Below, piece after piece: positions 40,813 to 50,539 of a stretch of DNA of 64,000 nt. The stretch comes from Bin18 sp965200355. GTDB taxonomy: Bacteria > Desulfobacterota > Binatia > Bin18. The position numbers and the translations under genes are program-made. The notes below the pieces were generated by a model. The model was not told the origin of the DNA. It saw only the letters and a list, made by a program, of their open reading frames with translations, and did not search any database. Every line of letters begins with the position of its first letter. Within the stretch, counting starts at the first letter, position 1. The stretch is taken from the NCBI GenBank assembly GCA_965200355.1, contig OZ241351.1:3765930-3829929 (forward strand), written 5' to 3'.

Positions 40813-41524
40813 TATCCCAGGCCGGAACGTTGACTACGCCATTCACCAAGCTGGCTCGAAAAAAGCGCGGCCTCGGGTCGGCAGGGTCACGATAGTCCAG
40901 GTCATACAACATATAGCCCAGCTCGCGCGTCTCGGGGATCGGTTGTGCCGGTGAATCGTCCGGGTCCACGAGCCGGAAGTCTGCCGCAAACTCGCGGCAG
41001 CCTAGATATGGCTGGTTGACGCACTGCCCTTTGGCAGCGCGGCGCTCGAACATGGTCATGAATTTCACCGCCTGATTAGGCCCGTCGTCTCTACTGGCTT
41101 CGCTGGTGTTGACTGTTCGTTTGCTCAGATGGGGGAAGTTCGGCCGGTGTAAGCTCGGATCACATAACTCAAATAGCGCATGGAGACGGTATTGCACCTC
41201 ACGCAGAAACAACCCGGCCCGTTGTTGACGCTCGTCCTCGATATACAGACCCAAGTGGCCCGTGCCAGATTTCATCGCCCCTTCGACGTTGCGCGTTGAA
41301 GCAACGCTACCAACTTCATTACGGCGCAGATTGATCCACTTGATCGGCTTGAGTACTTCGATCTTCCTCACCTGCCAGCGTATCGCGGGTTTCCAGAGAA
41401 CCGCTTCAAACACCGCCCGGGCCGCCCCGGGCGTGATCACGTCATAGCTGACACGTTCGACTTTCATCTCGGGTCGGGTGAAGCAGGCAAAGGCACCCCT
41501 GACTTCCAGGCAATAGGTTTTCAT
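40793..41524 (-). CDS. cas5: Cas5d repeat endonuclease/Cascade subunit
   Basis: The 243-aa RAMP protein has CLEVRGAFACFTRPEMKVERVSYD (in part), then RWQVRKIEVLKPI, QRAGLFLREVQYRLHALF and GCREFAADF, as in Cas5d/Csd5. In type I-C systems Cas5d replaces Cas6: it cuts the repeat hairpin at the base of the stem and stays bound to the 5' handle. The gene is intact, which matters because it is the expected processing enzyme for both the array and the orphan repeat. Confidence 0.93.
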   Translation of the reverse strand: MKTYCLEVRGAFACFTRPEMKVERVSYDVITPGAARAVFEAVLWKPAIRWQVRKIEVLKPIKWINLRRNEVGSVASTRNVEGAMKSGTGHLGLYIEDERQQRAGLFLREVQYRLHALFELCDPSLHRPNFPHLSKRTVNTSEASRDDGPNQAVKFMTMFERRAAKGQCVNQPYLGCREFAADFRLVDPDDSPAQPIPETRELGYMLYDLDYRDPADPRPRFFRASLVNGVVNVPAWDSEEVRG

Positions 41525-41533
41525 CTCTCCTCC

Positions 41534-43773
41534 CTAGCTAATCAAATCACTTGGGTCGGGGTTGGTATCGTCCACCAATACTCCAAGTTGTGGATGATAC
41601 AGCACGTCCGCAGTCTGCGCGAATATGCCGGGATGGACTTCAAACACGTCGCCGTTGGCCCATAATTGCCGGAATTGCCATTCCGGCAACGACACGGTGT
41701 AGCGCTGGAGTTTGCGCATCAGCCATCGCTCCGGCCCTTCCTGCTGTAAACGGCCAATCAATACTGGGCTTTCTCCATAACGGACGAGGATACTGCGGTA
41801 GCCCGACTCGTCGATTAACCGAAAACGCTGGGCCGCGGTACGAAACTGGACTTTCAACGGGCCGTCGTTTCCTCCTTGCGGTGTGAGCAGTTCGGTGATG
41901 TCATATTTATCAAGGGAGGGGGCACGCATATAGAAATGCTCAAAATAACGGGAGAACAGGGCGCGCGTCATCAGATGTTCAGAAGTTCCTGCCAACAATG
42001 AGACGGTCGTGTCCGCTGCCCGCCGCAAAGGCCCCAGTGGCGCAGGTTGAGGTGGGACAAACACAATGACTTCACCGCGTTCCATTTCACCCTCGCGGTT
42101 ACACCGTCCCGCCGCTTGAGCGATCGAATCCAGCCCCGCCAGCGCGCGATAGACCACGGGAAAATCTACATCCACACCTGCCTCTACCAGCTGCGTGCTC
42201 ACTACCCGCACGGATTGACCGGCCAGCAATCGCCGCTTCACATTCCCGATTACATCCGAACGATGCTCACCGCACATGAGGGCAGACAAGTGAATGGTCT
42301 CTTCGGGCAGGCGCCGGTGAAGTTCGCGCGCGTCGGTACGAGAGTTGACTACTGCCAGGACACACGGATGTTGCCGCATCTGATGCGCGATATCGTCCCA
42401 CTCTCGGGCCAGATGAAAATCTTGGGGCCATGTCACAGTGACGCGATTCAGGTTGTGATACAGCGTGTCCGGGGCGTTGATGATTTCGTGAACATTATCA
42501 AGACCCGGTAGAGTGCGTTGGAAAGTTTTCAGCGTACCCAGCGCTGGTTGGGTTGCGGTTGATAATACAAAGGTTACGCCGTAGTTGAGTACTAACACCT
42601 TCATCGCGGCGAGAATCGGCTGTAAAAACTCAGGGGGCAAAAGCTGGGCCTCGTCCAGCACCACGACGCTGTCAACGATGTTGTAGAGCTTACGGCAACG
42701 GCTGGTCCTGGCGGCAAACAACGACTCGAAGAACTGGACATTCGTTGTCACAATCAATGGGGCGTCCCAATTCTCGGCTGCCAGGCGACTCTTGACTGTC
42801 TCCTTTTCTGGATCGAGGTTGCTGTGGTGTTCGACCACTGCATCGGGAAATATGTTGCGGAAAATGTTGGCGGTTTGCTCAATAATGCTGGTGTACGGAA
42901 TGGCATAAATAATCCGCCCTTCCTATGGAGAGCCGCATGTTCCAAGGCAAAGGCAAGGCTCGACAGCGTTTTGCCGCCACCGGTAGGGATGGTCAGCGAA
43001 AACACCCCCGGCGCTTCCTGTGCCTTGTCCCGACACTGCCGGAGCACCTCGGCACGCATACGATTGACCTGGGTAGAAGGAACGTATGTAAATTGCTCTT
43101 CCATGTAGGCATTAAAGCGGGGCAGTAGGTCTGGGAGCGTCAGAGCATTGAGGCGCTGTCTGGCTTTGTCTGCGTCCATAAATGCTTCGGTATCGAGAAA
43201 ATCCGCGTCTACCAGGCACGAAAACAGCATACGCACCCACAAGGCGAACCCCTCCCTACCACCGATCAGGGAGGTCGTTGGTTTTGGTTGGGAAAGCAGC
43301 TCGATAGGAATGGCTTGGCTGAGAGTACGTTTCAAATGAACGTTGTCATCCAGCCGTACTTTTAACGCCGAACCTGTGGTTTCACTGGTGTGCCAATCTG
43401 GTAGTCCTGCGTGATGCCCAGCAATAAGGTAGGCCAATATCCGGCCATGTCCTCCGAATTGGTCTGTCGCGTACTGTGCCCCCACCGTGGAGTGATCAAC
43501 TCGGCCAGGGTGGCCTTCAAGATGAGCGCCGGCGTCGTAACCGGACACCGATTTGATACGCCGCTGAAATTCCACGCTATATTTCCCCAGGTCATGCCAC
43601 AATCCTGCCACTCGCGCCCAATCTCCACTGCCGAAGAGTCGGGCATGTTCTTCTGCAAGTTTTCCCACCTCTCGCAAGTGCTCATCGAGGTCGTGCAGAG
43701 AGAAAATATCGCCGTCACACCGAACGTGGGCCAGATGGCGGGGGGTCTTCTCGGGCGGTAATCGTTTTTCCAT
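41534..43773 (-). pseudogene. cas3: Cas3 helicase-nuclease, one-base frameshift
   Basis: The first part from ATG 43773 has the HD nuclease (GLWHDLGKYS, GHHAGLPDW) and the helicase Walker A (IPTGGGKTLSSLAFALEHA). The frame breaks at about 42914-42919: one frame reads KGGLFMPFRT, the other IIYAIPYTSIIEQTANIF and onward. The second part has VVVLDEAQLLPPE and, near the end, STQLVEAGVDVDFP and QAAGRCNREG. Length 2240 nt is one short of a whole number of codons. One added base in the C-rich run restores about 746 residues. As written, HD and helicase C-terminal regions are made in different frames. The operon promoter should lie just upstream (43774-43882). Confidence 0.9.
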
Positions 43774-43882
43774 ATAACTACGCTAGAAACACAAACAGCT
43801 AACGATATGCGCGCCCTGCGGACGAGGATTGAACGGACGGCCGGGACCTCACCTTCGACTTGGCCCGGCGAAGCAGCGGTTC
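43774..43882. other. Intergenic region upstream of cas3 with a repeat-like fragment
   Basis: This 109-nt gap should contain the cas operon promoter, but no convincing -35/-10 pair is seen. On the plus strand GAGGATTGAAC (43824-43834) matches the end of the CRISPR repeat with one A missing. No repeat stem precedes it. It is not a tRNA: no acceptor or anticodon stems form. Confidence 0.4.
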
Positions 43883-44461
43883 CTAGAAATTATCGCCCAG
43901 ACGAAACGAGACCTCACGGGCCGCCGCGGCAAAGAGGCGGCCAACGGCAAGGCGGCGTTGGGTCTCTGAGAATTGCACATCGGTGAGGCCGGGCAGGTCG
44001 GCAGGGTCAAGCGTTCCCTGCAAGAACTCAGGCGAGGTCGTTACCAGGACCTGAGGAATAGCGCTGTAATACTCCGTGACCCGCAGGTTGGTGGCCTGCC
44101 ATAGGACTTGCCCGCTTCCTCGGTCGGTCAACTGGATATCGAGGGCAAGCACCATTTCGTACTCCAGGACTTGGTCGAGGCGGTCAAACGAAAATGGACG
44201 CAGTTCCAGGGTCTGGAGTTGAGCGGAAACCACCCCCTCACCGGTGTCGGTGACTCGGATATTCCGCCGTGTCCGAAACTCGCGCTCAATCGCCCACTGG
44301 AGTTCTTTTTCCACGCCGGTCTCAAGCGTGTGGTTGGAGAACTCGGCAAAGCTCACACTCTGGATGCCCTGCGGTAAGGGGGCAGTCCCCGCAAACTGAT
44401 AGCCACACGCGCTCCACAGGCCAACGCCCACGGCAAGCACAATGGCCCACCCGTTCTTCAT
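43883..44461 (-). CDS. lptE: LPS-assembly lipoprotein LptE
   Basis: The 192-aa protein has a lipoprotein signal with lipobox LWSAC and lipidated Cys19, followed by the LptE start GYQFAGTAPLPQGIQSVSFAEF (in part). LETGVEKELQWAIEREF and QATNLRVTEYYS follow. LptE plugs LptD in the outer membrane and helps insert LPS. ATG 44461 gives a proper signal peptide, unlike the upstream in-frame ATG. It follows leuS by 34 nt, the standard neighbour arrangement. Confidence 0.88.
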   Translation of the reverse strand: MKNGWAIVLAVGVGLWSACGYQFAGTAPLPQGIQSVSFAEFSNHTLETGVEKELQWAIEREFRTRRNIRVTDTGEGVVSAQLQTLELRPFSFDRLDQVLEYEMVLALDIQLTDRGSGQVLWQATNLRVTEYYSAIPQVLVTTSPEFLQGTLDPADLPGLTDVQFSETQRRLAVGRLFAAAAREVSFRLGDNF

Positions 44462-44495
44462 GACAGACCGGAGCCGAAGAGTTGGCAACGCGACG

Positions 44496-47210
44496 CTAGG
44501 CAACAACGAAATTCACCAGTCGCCCCGGCACGACGATTTCGCGCCGGACGGTCTTGCCGGCTAAATGCGTGGCCACCTTGTCCTGCTTTCTCGCCGCGTC
44601 CAAGGCCGTTTCCGTATCCGCGTCAACGGCCAGCTCAATGGTCGCCCGGAATTTTCCGTTGACCTGGACCGCAACCGTAACGGTCTCATCCTGAATGAGC
44701 TGCGGGTCGTAGGCCGGCCAGGTTTCGTATGTCAGGGTCTTCGTATGCCCCAAACGCTGCCACAATTCTTCGCCCAGATGGGGCGCAAAAGGAGCCAGCA
44801 GCAGCACAAACCCCTCGGCCAGCGCCCGCGGCAGATGCGGAGCCTTTTGGGCGTCGTTCACAAACACCATCAGGGCGCTCAGCGCGGTGTGGAACCGCAG
44901 CCCTTCAAGGTCTTCCGTGACTTTTTTGACCGTTTTATGGAAGAGGCGGGTGAGTGTTGCGTCAGGCCGAGGGGCCACCTCGGCAATAGCCGAGCGCAGG
45001 TTGCCGGTGTCGGCCACAATCAACGACCAGGCCCGATGCAGGAAGCGATACACGCCGGCAACCGAGCGCGTATTCCACGGTTTGACCTGCTCAAGCGGCC
45101 CCATGAACATCTCATAACAGCGCAGTGCGTCGGCCCCATACTCCGCAATCACGGTATCAGGGTTCACGACATTGCCGCGTGATTTTGACATTTTGTCCGT
45201 TTGGGGTTCGAGTTCCAGGTCCGTATCAGCCGGGTGATAGGGCGTGTCATCTCTCCACACCACCTGCTCTACCGGCACATAGGCCACACGCACCGGGGTT
45301 GTCGGGTCTGCCCGCAGTGCGTACTCAGCCTCCTCGCTGCCCTCGCCGACGATCTTCTCAACATCCCGGGCCGCATAGCCCTGTCCCTGCTCGTCTTGGT
45401 AATACCGATAGCTGAACCCCAGGATCATGCCTTGGTTGACCAGACGCTGGAAGGGTTCAGGCGTGGACACAAGGCCGCAGTCATACAGGACGTGGTGCCA
45501 GAAGCGGGCGTACAATAAATGCAGCACGGCATGTTCCACCCCCCCGACGTATAAATCGACCGGCATCCAGTACCGTTCGGCCGCTGTATTCCACGGCTCC
45601 GCTGTATTCTTCGGGTCCAAGAAGCGCAGAAAATACCAGCAGCTCCCAGCCCACTGGGGCATGGTGTTGGTTTCCCGGAGCGCCGGCTGACCCGAGGCCG
45701 GTTCGGTCGTCTCCACCCAGCCCTGGGCGGCGGCCAGCGGTGGCTCGCCCGTTCCGGTCGGTCGAAAACTCTCGACTTCGGGCAGCAGCACCGGGAGGTC
45801 CTGGGGTGCGACCGGCTGAGGCTGCCCATCTACATGGAGAAGAGGAAACGGCTCGCCCCAATAGCGCTGACGACTGAACAGCCAGTCGCGGAGCTTGTAA
45901 TTGACCGTGCCTTCGCCGTGTCCGTTTTCCTCCAGCCAGACCTGCATCTTTTTTTTGGCCGCGGCCACATCAAGGCCATCTAAAAAGCCCGAGTTCACAT
46001 GGGGTCCATCTCCGGTATAGGCCCCGGTTGCGATATCCCCGCCCTGGATGACTTCGATAATCGGGAGGTCAAACTGGCGGGCAAAATCCCAGTCTCGTTC
46101 GTCTCCGCCCGGCACGGCCATAATCGCCCCGGTGCCATAGGTGAACAGCACATAGTCGGCGACCCAAATCGGCATCGGCTCGGCATTGACGGGATTCAGG
46201 GCGTAGCCACCCGTATTGACCCCGGTCTTTTCTTTCAGCAGTTCCGTGCGGGCCAGGTCGGATTTGCGTAGCGCCTCTTCTTGATACGCCTGAACCGCGG
46301 CCCGATTTTCCGGGGTGGTGATACGTTCCACGAGTGGATGTTCAGGTGCCAGCACACAATAAGTCGCGCAGAACAGCGTATCCGGGCGGGTGGTAAAAAC
46401 GTCGAAAAAGGCGTCTTCTTCCGAGCGCAGGGAGCCATCGCCCTGACACAGGCGGAAACGGATGCGGGCGCCCTCGCTCCGCCCGATCCAGTTCCGCTGC
46501 ATTTCCTTGACGTTTTCCGGCCAATCCAGGGTGTCGAGTCCGGCTAACAGCCGTTCCGCATAGGCCGTAATACGGAGCATCCACTGCCGCATGGGCTTGC
46601 GGATGACCTCATGTCCACCGCGCTCACTCTTGCCGTCAATGACTTCTTCGTTGGCCAGGACCGTGCCCAGGGCCGGACACCAGTTGACCGGCACCTCTGC
46701 CATATAGGCCAGGCCGCGCTCGTAGAGTTTGAGGAAAATCCATTGTGTCCAACGATAATAGGCCGGATCACAGGTCGCAATCTCCCGGTCCCAGTCGTAG
46801 GAAAAGCCCAGGGCCTGAATCTGGCGCCGAAAGGTCTCGATATTACGGGTCGTTGTCTCACGCGGGTGGGTGCCGGTCTCAATCGCATACTGTTCCGCCG
46901 GCAGTCCGAACGCATCCCAGCCCATAGGGTGCAAAACGTTCAAGCCCTGCATCCGCTTATACCGAGCCAGAATGTCGGTTGCGGTATAGCCTTCCGGGTG
47001 TCCGACGTGCAGGCCGGCCGCACTCGGATACGGGAACATGTCCAGGATGTAGTATTTTTGCCGGTGCTGGTCGACCTCGGCCCGAAAGGTTTTGTGTTCA
47101 CGCCAATAGCGCTGCCATTTCGGCTCAATGACGGCTGGCTGATAGCGGACTTTCACGCCCGCAGGCGTTTGCGCCGCGGCTCCAGTGGGCTGCTTATTCG
47201 AGCGACTCAT
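44496..47210 (-). CDS. leuS: Leucyl-tRNA synthetase
   Basis: The 904-aa class I enzyme has the HIGH-type HVGH motif near residue 68 and KMSKS in DKMSKSRGNVV near 672. An editing CP1 domain contains GTGAIMAVPGGDERD (the usual AHDERD reads GGDERD here), then the C-terminal anticodon region. It charges tRNA-Leu. ATG 47210 overlaps the nusB end by 17 nt, and a longer in-frame start would overlap it further. Confidence 0.95.
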   Translation of the reverse strand: MSRSNKQPTGAAAQTPAGVKVRYQPAVIEPKWQRYWREHKTFRAEVDQHRQKYYILDMFPYPSAAGLHVGHPEGYTATDILARYKRMQGLNVLHPMGWDAFGLPAEQYAIETGTHPRETTTRNIETFRRQIQALGFSYDWDREIATCDPAYYRWTQWIFLKLYERGLAYMAEVPVNWCPALGTVLANEEVIDGKSERGGHEVIRKPMRQWMLRITAYAERLLAGLDTLDWPENVKEMQRNWIGRSEGARIRFRLCQGDGSLRSEEDAFFDVFTTRPDTLFCATYCVLAPEHPLVERITTPENRAAVQAYQEEALRKSDLARTELLKEKTGVNTGGYALNPVNAEPMPIWVADYVLFTYGTGAIMAVPGGDERDWDFARQFDLPIIEVIQGGDIATGAYTGDGPHVNSGFLDGLDVAAAKKKMQVWLEENGHGEGTVNYKLRDWLFSRQRYWGEPFPLLHVDGQPQPVAPQDLPVLLPEVESFRPTGTGEPPLAAAQGWVETTEPASGQPALRETNTMPQWAGSCWYFLRFLDPKNTAEPWNTAAERYWMPVDLYVGGVEHAVLHLLYARFWHHVLYDCGLVSTPEPFQRLVNQGMILGFSYRYYQDEQGQGYAARDVEKIVGEGSEEAEYALRADPTTPVRVAYVPVEQVVWRDDTPYHPADTDLELEPQTDKMSKSRGNVVNPDTVIAEYGADALRCYEMFMGPLEQVKPWNTRSVAGVYRFLHRAWSLIVADTGNLRSAIAEVAPRPDATLTRLFHKTVKKVTEDLEGLRFHTALSALMVFVNDAQKAPHLPRALAEGFVLLLAPFAPHLGEELWQRLGHTKTLTYETWPAYDPQLIQDETVTVAVQVNGKFRATIELAVDADTETALDAARKQDKVATHLAGKTVRREIVVPGRLVNFVVA

Positions 47211-47637
47211 GAGGCTGTGCTTTCTTCCCGACAACGCGCGCGATCCGATCCAGCACGCCATTGATAAAGGTCGGCGCGTCATCACTACAGTAGCGGCGCG
47301 CAATTTCAATAGCTTCGTTAATCGTCACCCCCGCGGATAAGTCGGGGTAGGCGGTCAATTCATACGCTCCGAGGCGGAGCAGATTCAAATCGACCTTCGG
47401 TAAACGGCCGATACGCCAATGCTCGGCCGCGGCGGCGATCATACGGTCGAGCTGCCGCCGCTCGCGCCACGTCCCGTTCACCAGGTCCACGGTAAACCCC
47501 CGGACCTCGACGGTCTGGGTAAAGCATCGCTCAAACAGCGCGAGCGCCTGCCGCGGCGTCACCCCGCTGATATCAATCTGATACAGGACCTGGAGGGCGT
47601 ATTCACGCTCCTGGCGTCGAGTTCCACGGGCTCCCAT
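47194..47637 (-). CDS. nusB: Transcription antitermination factor NusB
   Basis: The 147-aa all-helical protein has RRQEREYALQVLYQIDISG at the N-terminus, then LPKVDLNLLRLGAYEL and VTINEAIEIARRYCSDDAPTFINGVLDRI (in part), typical of NusB. With NusE/S10 it binds boxA RNA in rRNA antitermination. It follows ribH after 7 nt, the common ribH-nusB pair. Confidence 0.94.
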   Translation of the reverse strand: MGARGTRRQEREYALQVLYQIDISGVTPRQALALFERCFTQTVEVRGFTVDLVNGTWRERRQLDRMIAAAAEHWRIGRLPKVDLNLLRLGAYELTAYPDLSAGVTINEAIEIARRYCSDDAPTFINGVLDRIARVVGKKAQPHESLE

Positions 47638-47644
47638 ATGACAC

Positions 47645-48121
47645 TTACTCGATTGCCTGCAAGGCCCTGAGGGCGTGGACCATTTCAATAGCCGACAGGG
47701 CCGCTTCCCAGCCCTTGTTGCCGAGTTTTGCGCCGGCCCGGTTGAGCGCTTGCTCAACCGAGTCTGTGGTCAGCACCCCAAAGGTGATGGGGACGCCGGA
47801 GGAGAGCATGATTTCTTTAATGCCCTGGGTTATGGCCGCCGCAATATAATCGAAATGGGGCGTTTCTCCTTTGATGACGGCCCCAACACAGACCACCGCC
47901 TCGTAGCGGCCACTCGTGGCCAGCCGCTTCGCAAACAGGGGAATGTCAAACGCCCCGGGAACCAGCACCACATCAAGGTCTTGGTCCCGCGCCCCATGCC
48001 GGCAGAAGGCGTCGAGCGCGCCGGCTTGGAGGCGCTCGGTGATCAGGCTATTGAACTGCGACACGACGACGCCAAACCGCATCCCCGTCGCGTCAAGCTT
48101 ACCAGTAATGATCCGGGCCAT
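47645..48121 (-). CDS. ribH: 6,7-dimethyl-8-ribityllumazine synthase
   Basis: The 158-aa protein has VVVSQFNSLITERL, VPGAFDIPLFAKRL, VGAVIKGETPHFDYI with the catalytic His, and FGVLTTDSVEQALNRAG. It condenses the RibBA and RibD products to lumazine, the riboflavin precursor, in an icosahedral or pentameric shell. It lies between ribBA and nusB. Confidence 0.95.
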   Translation of the reverse strand: MARIITGKLDATGMRFGVVVSQFNSLITERLQAGALDAFCRHGARDQDLDVVLVPGAFDIPLFAKRLATSGRYEAVVCVGAVIKGETPHFDYIAAAITQGIKEIMLSSGVPITFGVLTTDSVEQALNRAGAKLGNKGWEAALSAIEMVHALRALQAIE

Positions 48122-48162
48122 AGCTTTCCTTCTTTCCGCAGTGGTCGATCCGATTGACAGCC

Positions 48163-49389
48163 TTAGAGTAAGGGTTTGAGCTCAGAGAACAAATGCCCCA
48201 GTTTTTCCTTCTTGACCTGGAGATAGTGGATATTGCCCTTGTGGGGGGGCATCTCAATCGGTTGTCGTTCAGTAACATTTACCCCGTACTCTTCGAGCCC
48301 GCTGATTTTCTGCGGATTATTGGTCAGCAAACGGACCTGCGAGACCCGCAGGTCACGGAGAATCTGCGCCCCAATGCCATAATCTCGGAGGTCCTCCTCA
48401 AACCCAAGGTGGAGGTTGGCTTCCACGGTGTCCATGCCTTTATCCTGAAGGGCGTAGGCCCGAATTTTATTGGCCAGCCCTATGCCCCGGCCCTCTTGCT
48501 GTAGATAGATCACCACCCCGCGGTCTTCCTCGGCAATACACGCCATGGCGTGCGTGAGCTGTTCTCCGCAGTCGCACCGCTCAGACCCGAACACATCGCC
48601 GGTTAAACATTGCGAATGGACGCGGACCGTGACCGGCTCCTGCGTCGTAATCTGGCCTTTGACCAGGGCAATATGTTCGTGGTTATCGACTTCGGTTCGG
48701 TAGACGATGGCTAAGAATTGTCCGCCAAACGGACTAGTGATGGTCCCCTCACCCACCCGATGAATGACAGATTCTGTCCGTAAACGATAGGTCGTCAGGC
48801 TGGCGATGCTCACAATCGGCAGGCTGTGCTCTTGGGCGAAGGCTTCAATCTCCTGGCCCTGGGCAATCTCGCCATCGTCGCGGAGAATCGTACATAAGGT
48901 GGCCGCGGGTTTGAGGCCAGCCAGACGGGCCAGATCAATACCGGCTTCCGATAAGCCACGCCGTGCCAACACCCCACCCCGGTGCGCAAAAAGAGGGAAG
49001 ACATGCCCCGGCATCACCAGGTCGGCCGGGCGAGCGTCAGCGCGGACCGCGGTCGTGATCGTCACTGCGCGGTCGTAGGCCGATATGCCGGTGGTCACGC
49101 CGCGCCGGGCTTCAATCGAGGCCCCAAAGGTCCGTTGGCGTCTCTCCTCATATCCCTGCCCGAGCATGGGAATCCCAAGCTCACGAATTTTTTCTTCGGT
49201 CAGTGCGAGACACACCAAGCCACGCCCGTGGGTGGCCATAAAATTGACCCCAGCCGGTGTGGTCAGATCAGCCGCCAGACACAGGTCGGCTTCCCCTTCC
49301 CCCGTGTCGTTTTCAACCAAGATCACCAGTTTTCCTTGGCTGAGCTGTTGGAGCGCTTCTTCTATTATTGGTGCTAGCGCGATTGGCAT
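48163..49389 (-). CDS. ribBA: Bifunctional DHBP synthase/GTP cyclohydrolase II
   Basis: The 408-aa protein joins a RibB domain (about 1-205, with ENDTGEGEADLCLAADL, THGRGLVCLAL and FPLFAHRGGVLARRG) to a RibA domain. The latter has HSQCLTGDVFGSERCDCGEQL (in part) with its zinc cysteines, YLQQEGRGIGLANKI and LTNNPQKISGL. Both domains keep their active residues. It makes the two riboflavin starting compounds. It follows ribD by 52 nt; no riboflavin synthase (ribE) lies between. Confidence 0.95.
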   Translation of the reverse strand: MPIALAPIIEEALQQLSQGKLVILVENDTGEGEADLCLAADLTTPAGVNFMATHGRGLVCLALTEEKIRELGIPMLGQGYEERRQRTFGASIEARRGVTTGISAYDRAVTITTAVRADARPADLVMPGHVFPLFAHRGGVLARRGLSEAGIDLARLAGLKPAATLCTILRDDGEIAQGQEIEAFAQEHSLPIVSIASLTTYRLRTESVIHRVGEGTITSPFGGQFLAIVYRTEVDNHEHIALVKGQITTQEPVTVRVHSQCLTGDVFGSERCDCGEQLTHAMACIAEEDRGVVIYLQQEGRGIGLANKIRAYALQDKGMDTVEANLHLGFEEDLRDYGIGAQILRDLRVSQVRLLTNNPQKISGLEEYGVNVTERQPIEMPPHKGNIHYLQVKKEKLGHLFSELKPLL

Positions 49390-49441
49390 GGCCCCTCCTG
49401 CTCTGGATTGTCAGATTCCCCGGATAATCTGGTTTATCCGT

Positions 49442-50539
49442 TCATCTTGATGTCCGAATATACCCGGACACCACCACGTCGTTCTCACTGCGGTCTATCT
49501 GCATTGTATGGAGTTTTATTCCCTCGGCAACCCGTCCAATCCCTAACGGCGCGAGCATGGCCCGTCCATCACCGCCAAGCAGCACAGCGCCGTAAAAAAA
49601 CAACAGCTTATGCACCAGCCCTTCTTGCAGAGCGGCTGCCGCTACCTGTCCGCCCCCCTCAATCAACACGTGCTTCGCCCCGCGCTGTGCCAGGGTTTCG
49701 AGCACCGGGCGGAGCCCAATCTTCCCCCGTTTTCCAGGCAGCGCCAAGAGTTCAACGCCGGCTCGCTCGAAATCCGCCCCACGGAGTCGGGCGACGCGGC
49801 GCGTTGTGGCAATCAGCGTGGCCGCTTTGGAAGACAGCCGGCACACCTGGGCTTGGGGGCTGATCCTGAGCCGGCCGTCAAGGATAACCCGCAGGGGGTC
49901 GCGTCCCCCCCGGATGCGACAGGTCAACTGGGGGTCATCGGCCAGGACCGTTTCTGCGCCGACCAGGACTGCGTCGACCTGATTGCGCAACTCGTGGACT
50001 TTGCGCCGGGAGGCCGCTCCACTAATCCAGCGGGCATCTCCACTCGCCGCGGCGATGCGTCCATCAAGAGAAGCGGCCAGTTTTAAGGTGACAAAGGGCA
50101 AGCCGGTCTGAATCGCCACCGCAAAGTCCTCATTGATCCGTTGGCAGAGTTCTTTGAGGACGCCGGTCGTGACCGCAATCCCGGCCCGGCGGAGACGCCG
50201 AATCCCACGTCCGCGCACCCGTGGGTTGGGGTCGGTCATGCCGACCACCACCCGCCCAACGCCAGCCTCAATCAGCGCGTTGGCACAGGGGGGCGTTCTC
50301 CCCTGGTGGGAACACGGTTCCAGATTGACATACACCGTTGCTCCACGCACAGGCTGGCTCGCTGTCCGCAGGGCCTCAATCTCGGCATGTGGCAATCCCG
50401 CCCGGCGATGATAGCCCTCGCCAATAGCGCGACCGTCACGGACAAGCACGGCTCCCACAACGGGGTTGGGACTCGTCCGCCCCTGCGCCCGCAGGGCGAG
50501 GTCCACCGCGCGCTGCATAAACACCTCATCCGTGTTCAT
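49442..50539 (-). CDS. ribD: Bifunctional deaminase/reductase RibD
   Basis: The 365-aa protein has an N-terminal cytidine-deaminase-like domain (HAEIEAL, EPCSHQGRTPPC zinc motif). The C-terminal reductase domain has TLKLAASLDGRIA, WISGAASRRKVHELR and GGGQVAAAAL. It performs deamination and then side-chain reduction in riboflavin synthesis. It overlaps the nrdR stop by four bases (ATGA). No FMN riboswitch motif is seen nearby. Confidence 0.95.
   Translation of the reverse strand: MNTDEVFMQRAVDLALRAQGRTSPNPVVGAVLVRDGRAIGEGYHRRAGLPHAEIEALRTASQPVRGATVYVNLEPCSHQGRTPPCANALIEAGVGRVVVGMTDPNPRVRGRGIRRLRRAGIAVTTGVLKELCQRINEDFAVAIQTGLPFVTLKLAASLDGRIAAASGDARWISGAASRRKVHELRNQVDAVLVGAETVLADDPQLTCRIRGGRDPLRVILDGRLRISPQAQVCRLSSKAATLIATTRRVARLRGADFERAGVELLALPGKRGKIGLRPVLETLAQRGAKHVLIEGGGQVAAAALQEGLVHKLLFFYGAVLLGGDGRAMLAPLGIGRVAEGIKLHTMQIDRSENDVVVSGYIRTSR

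Noticed and set aside
43806..43850. tRNA-like GTTCAATCC sequence upstream of cas3
   Set aside because: No acceptor, D or anticodon stems can be formed around it.
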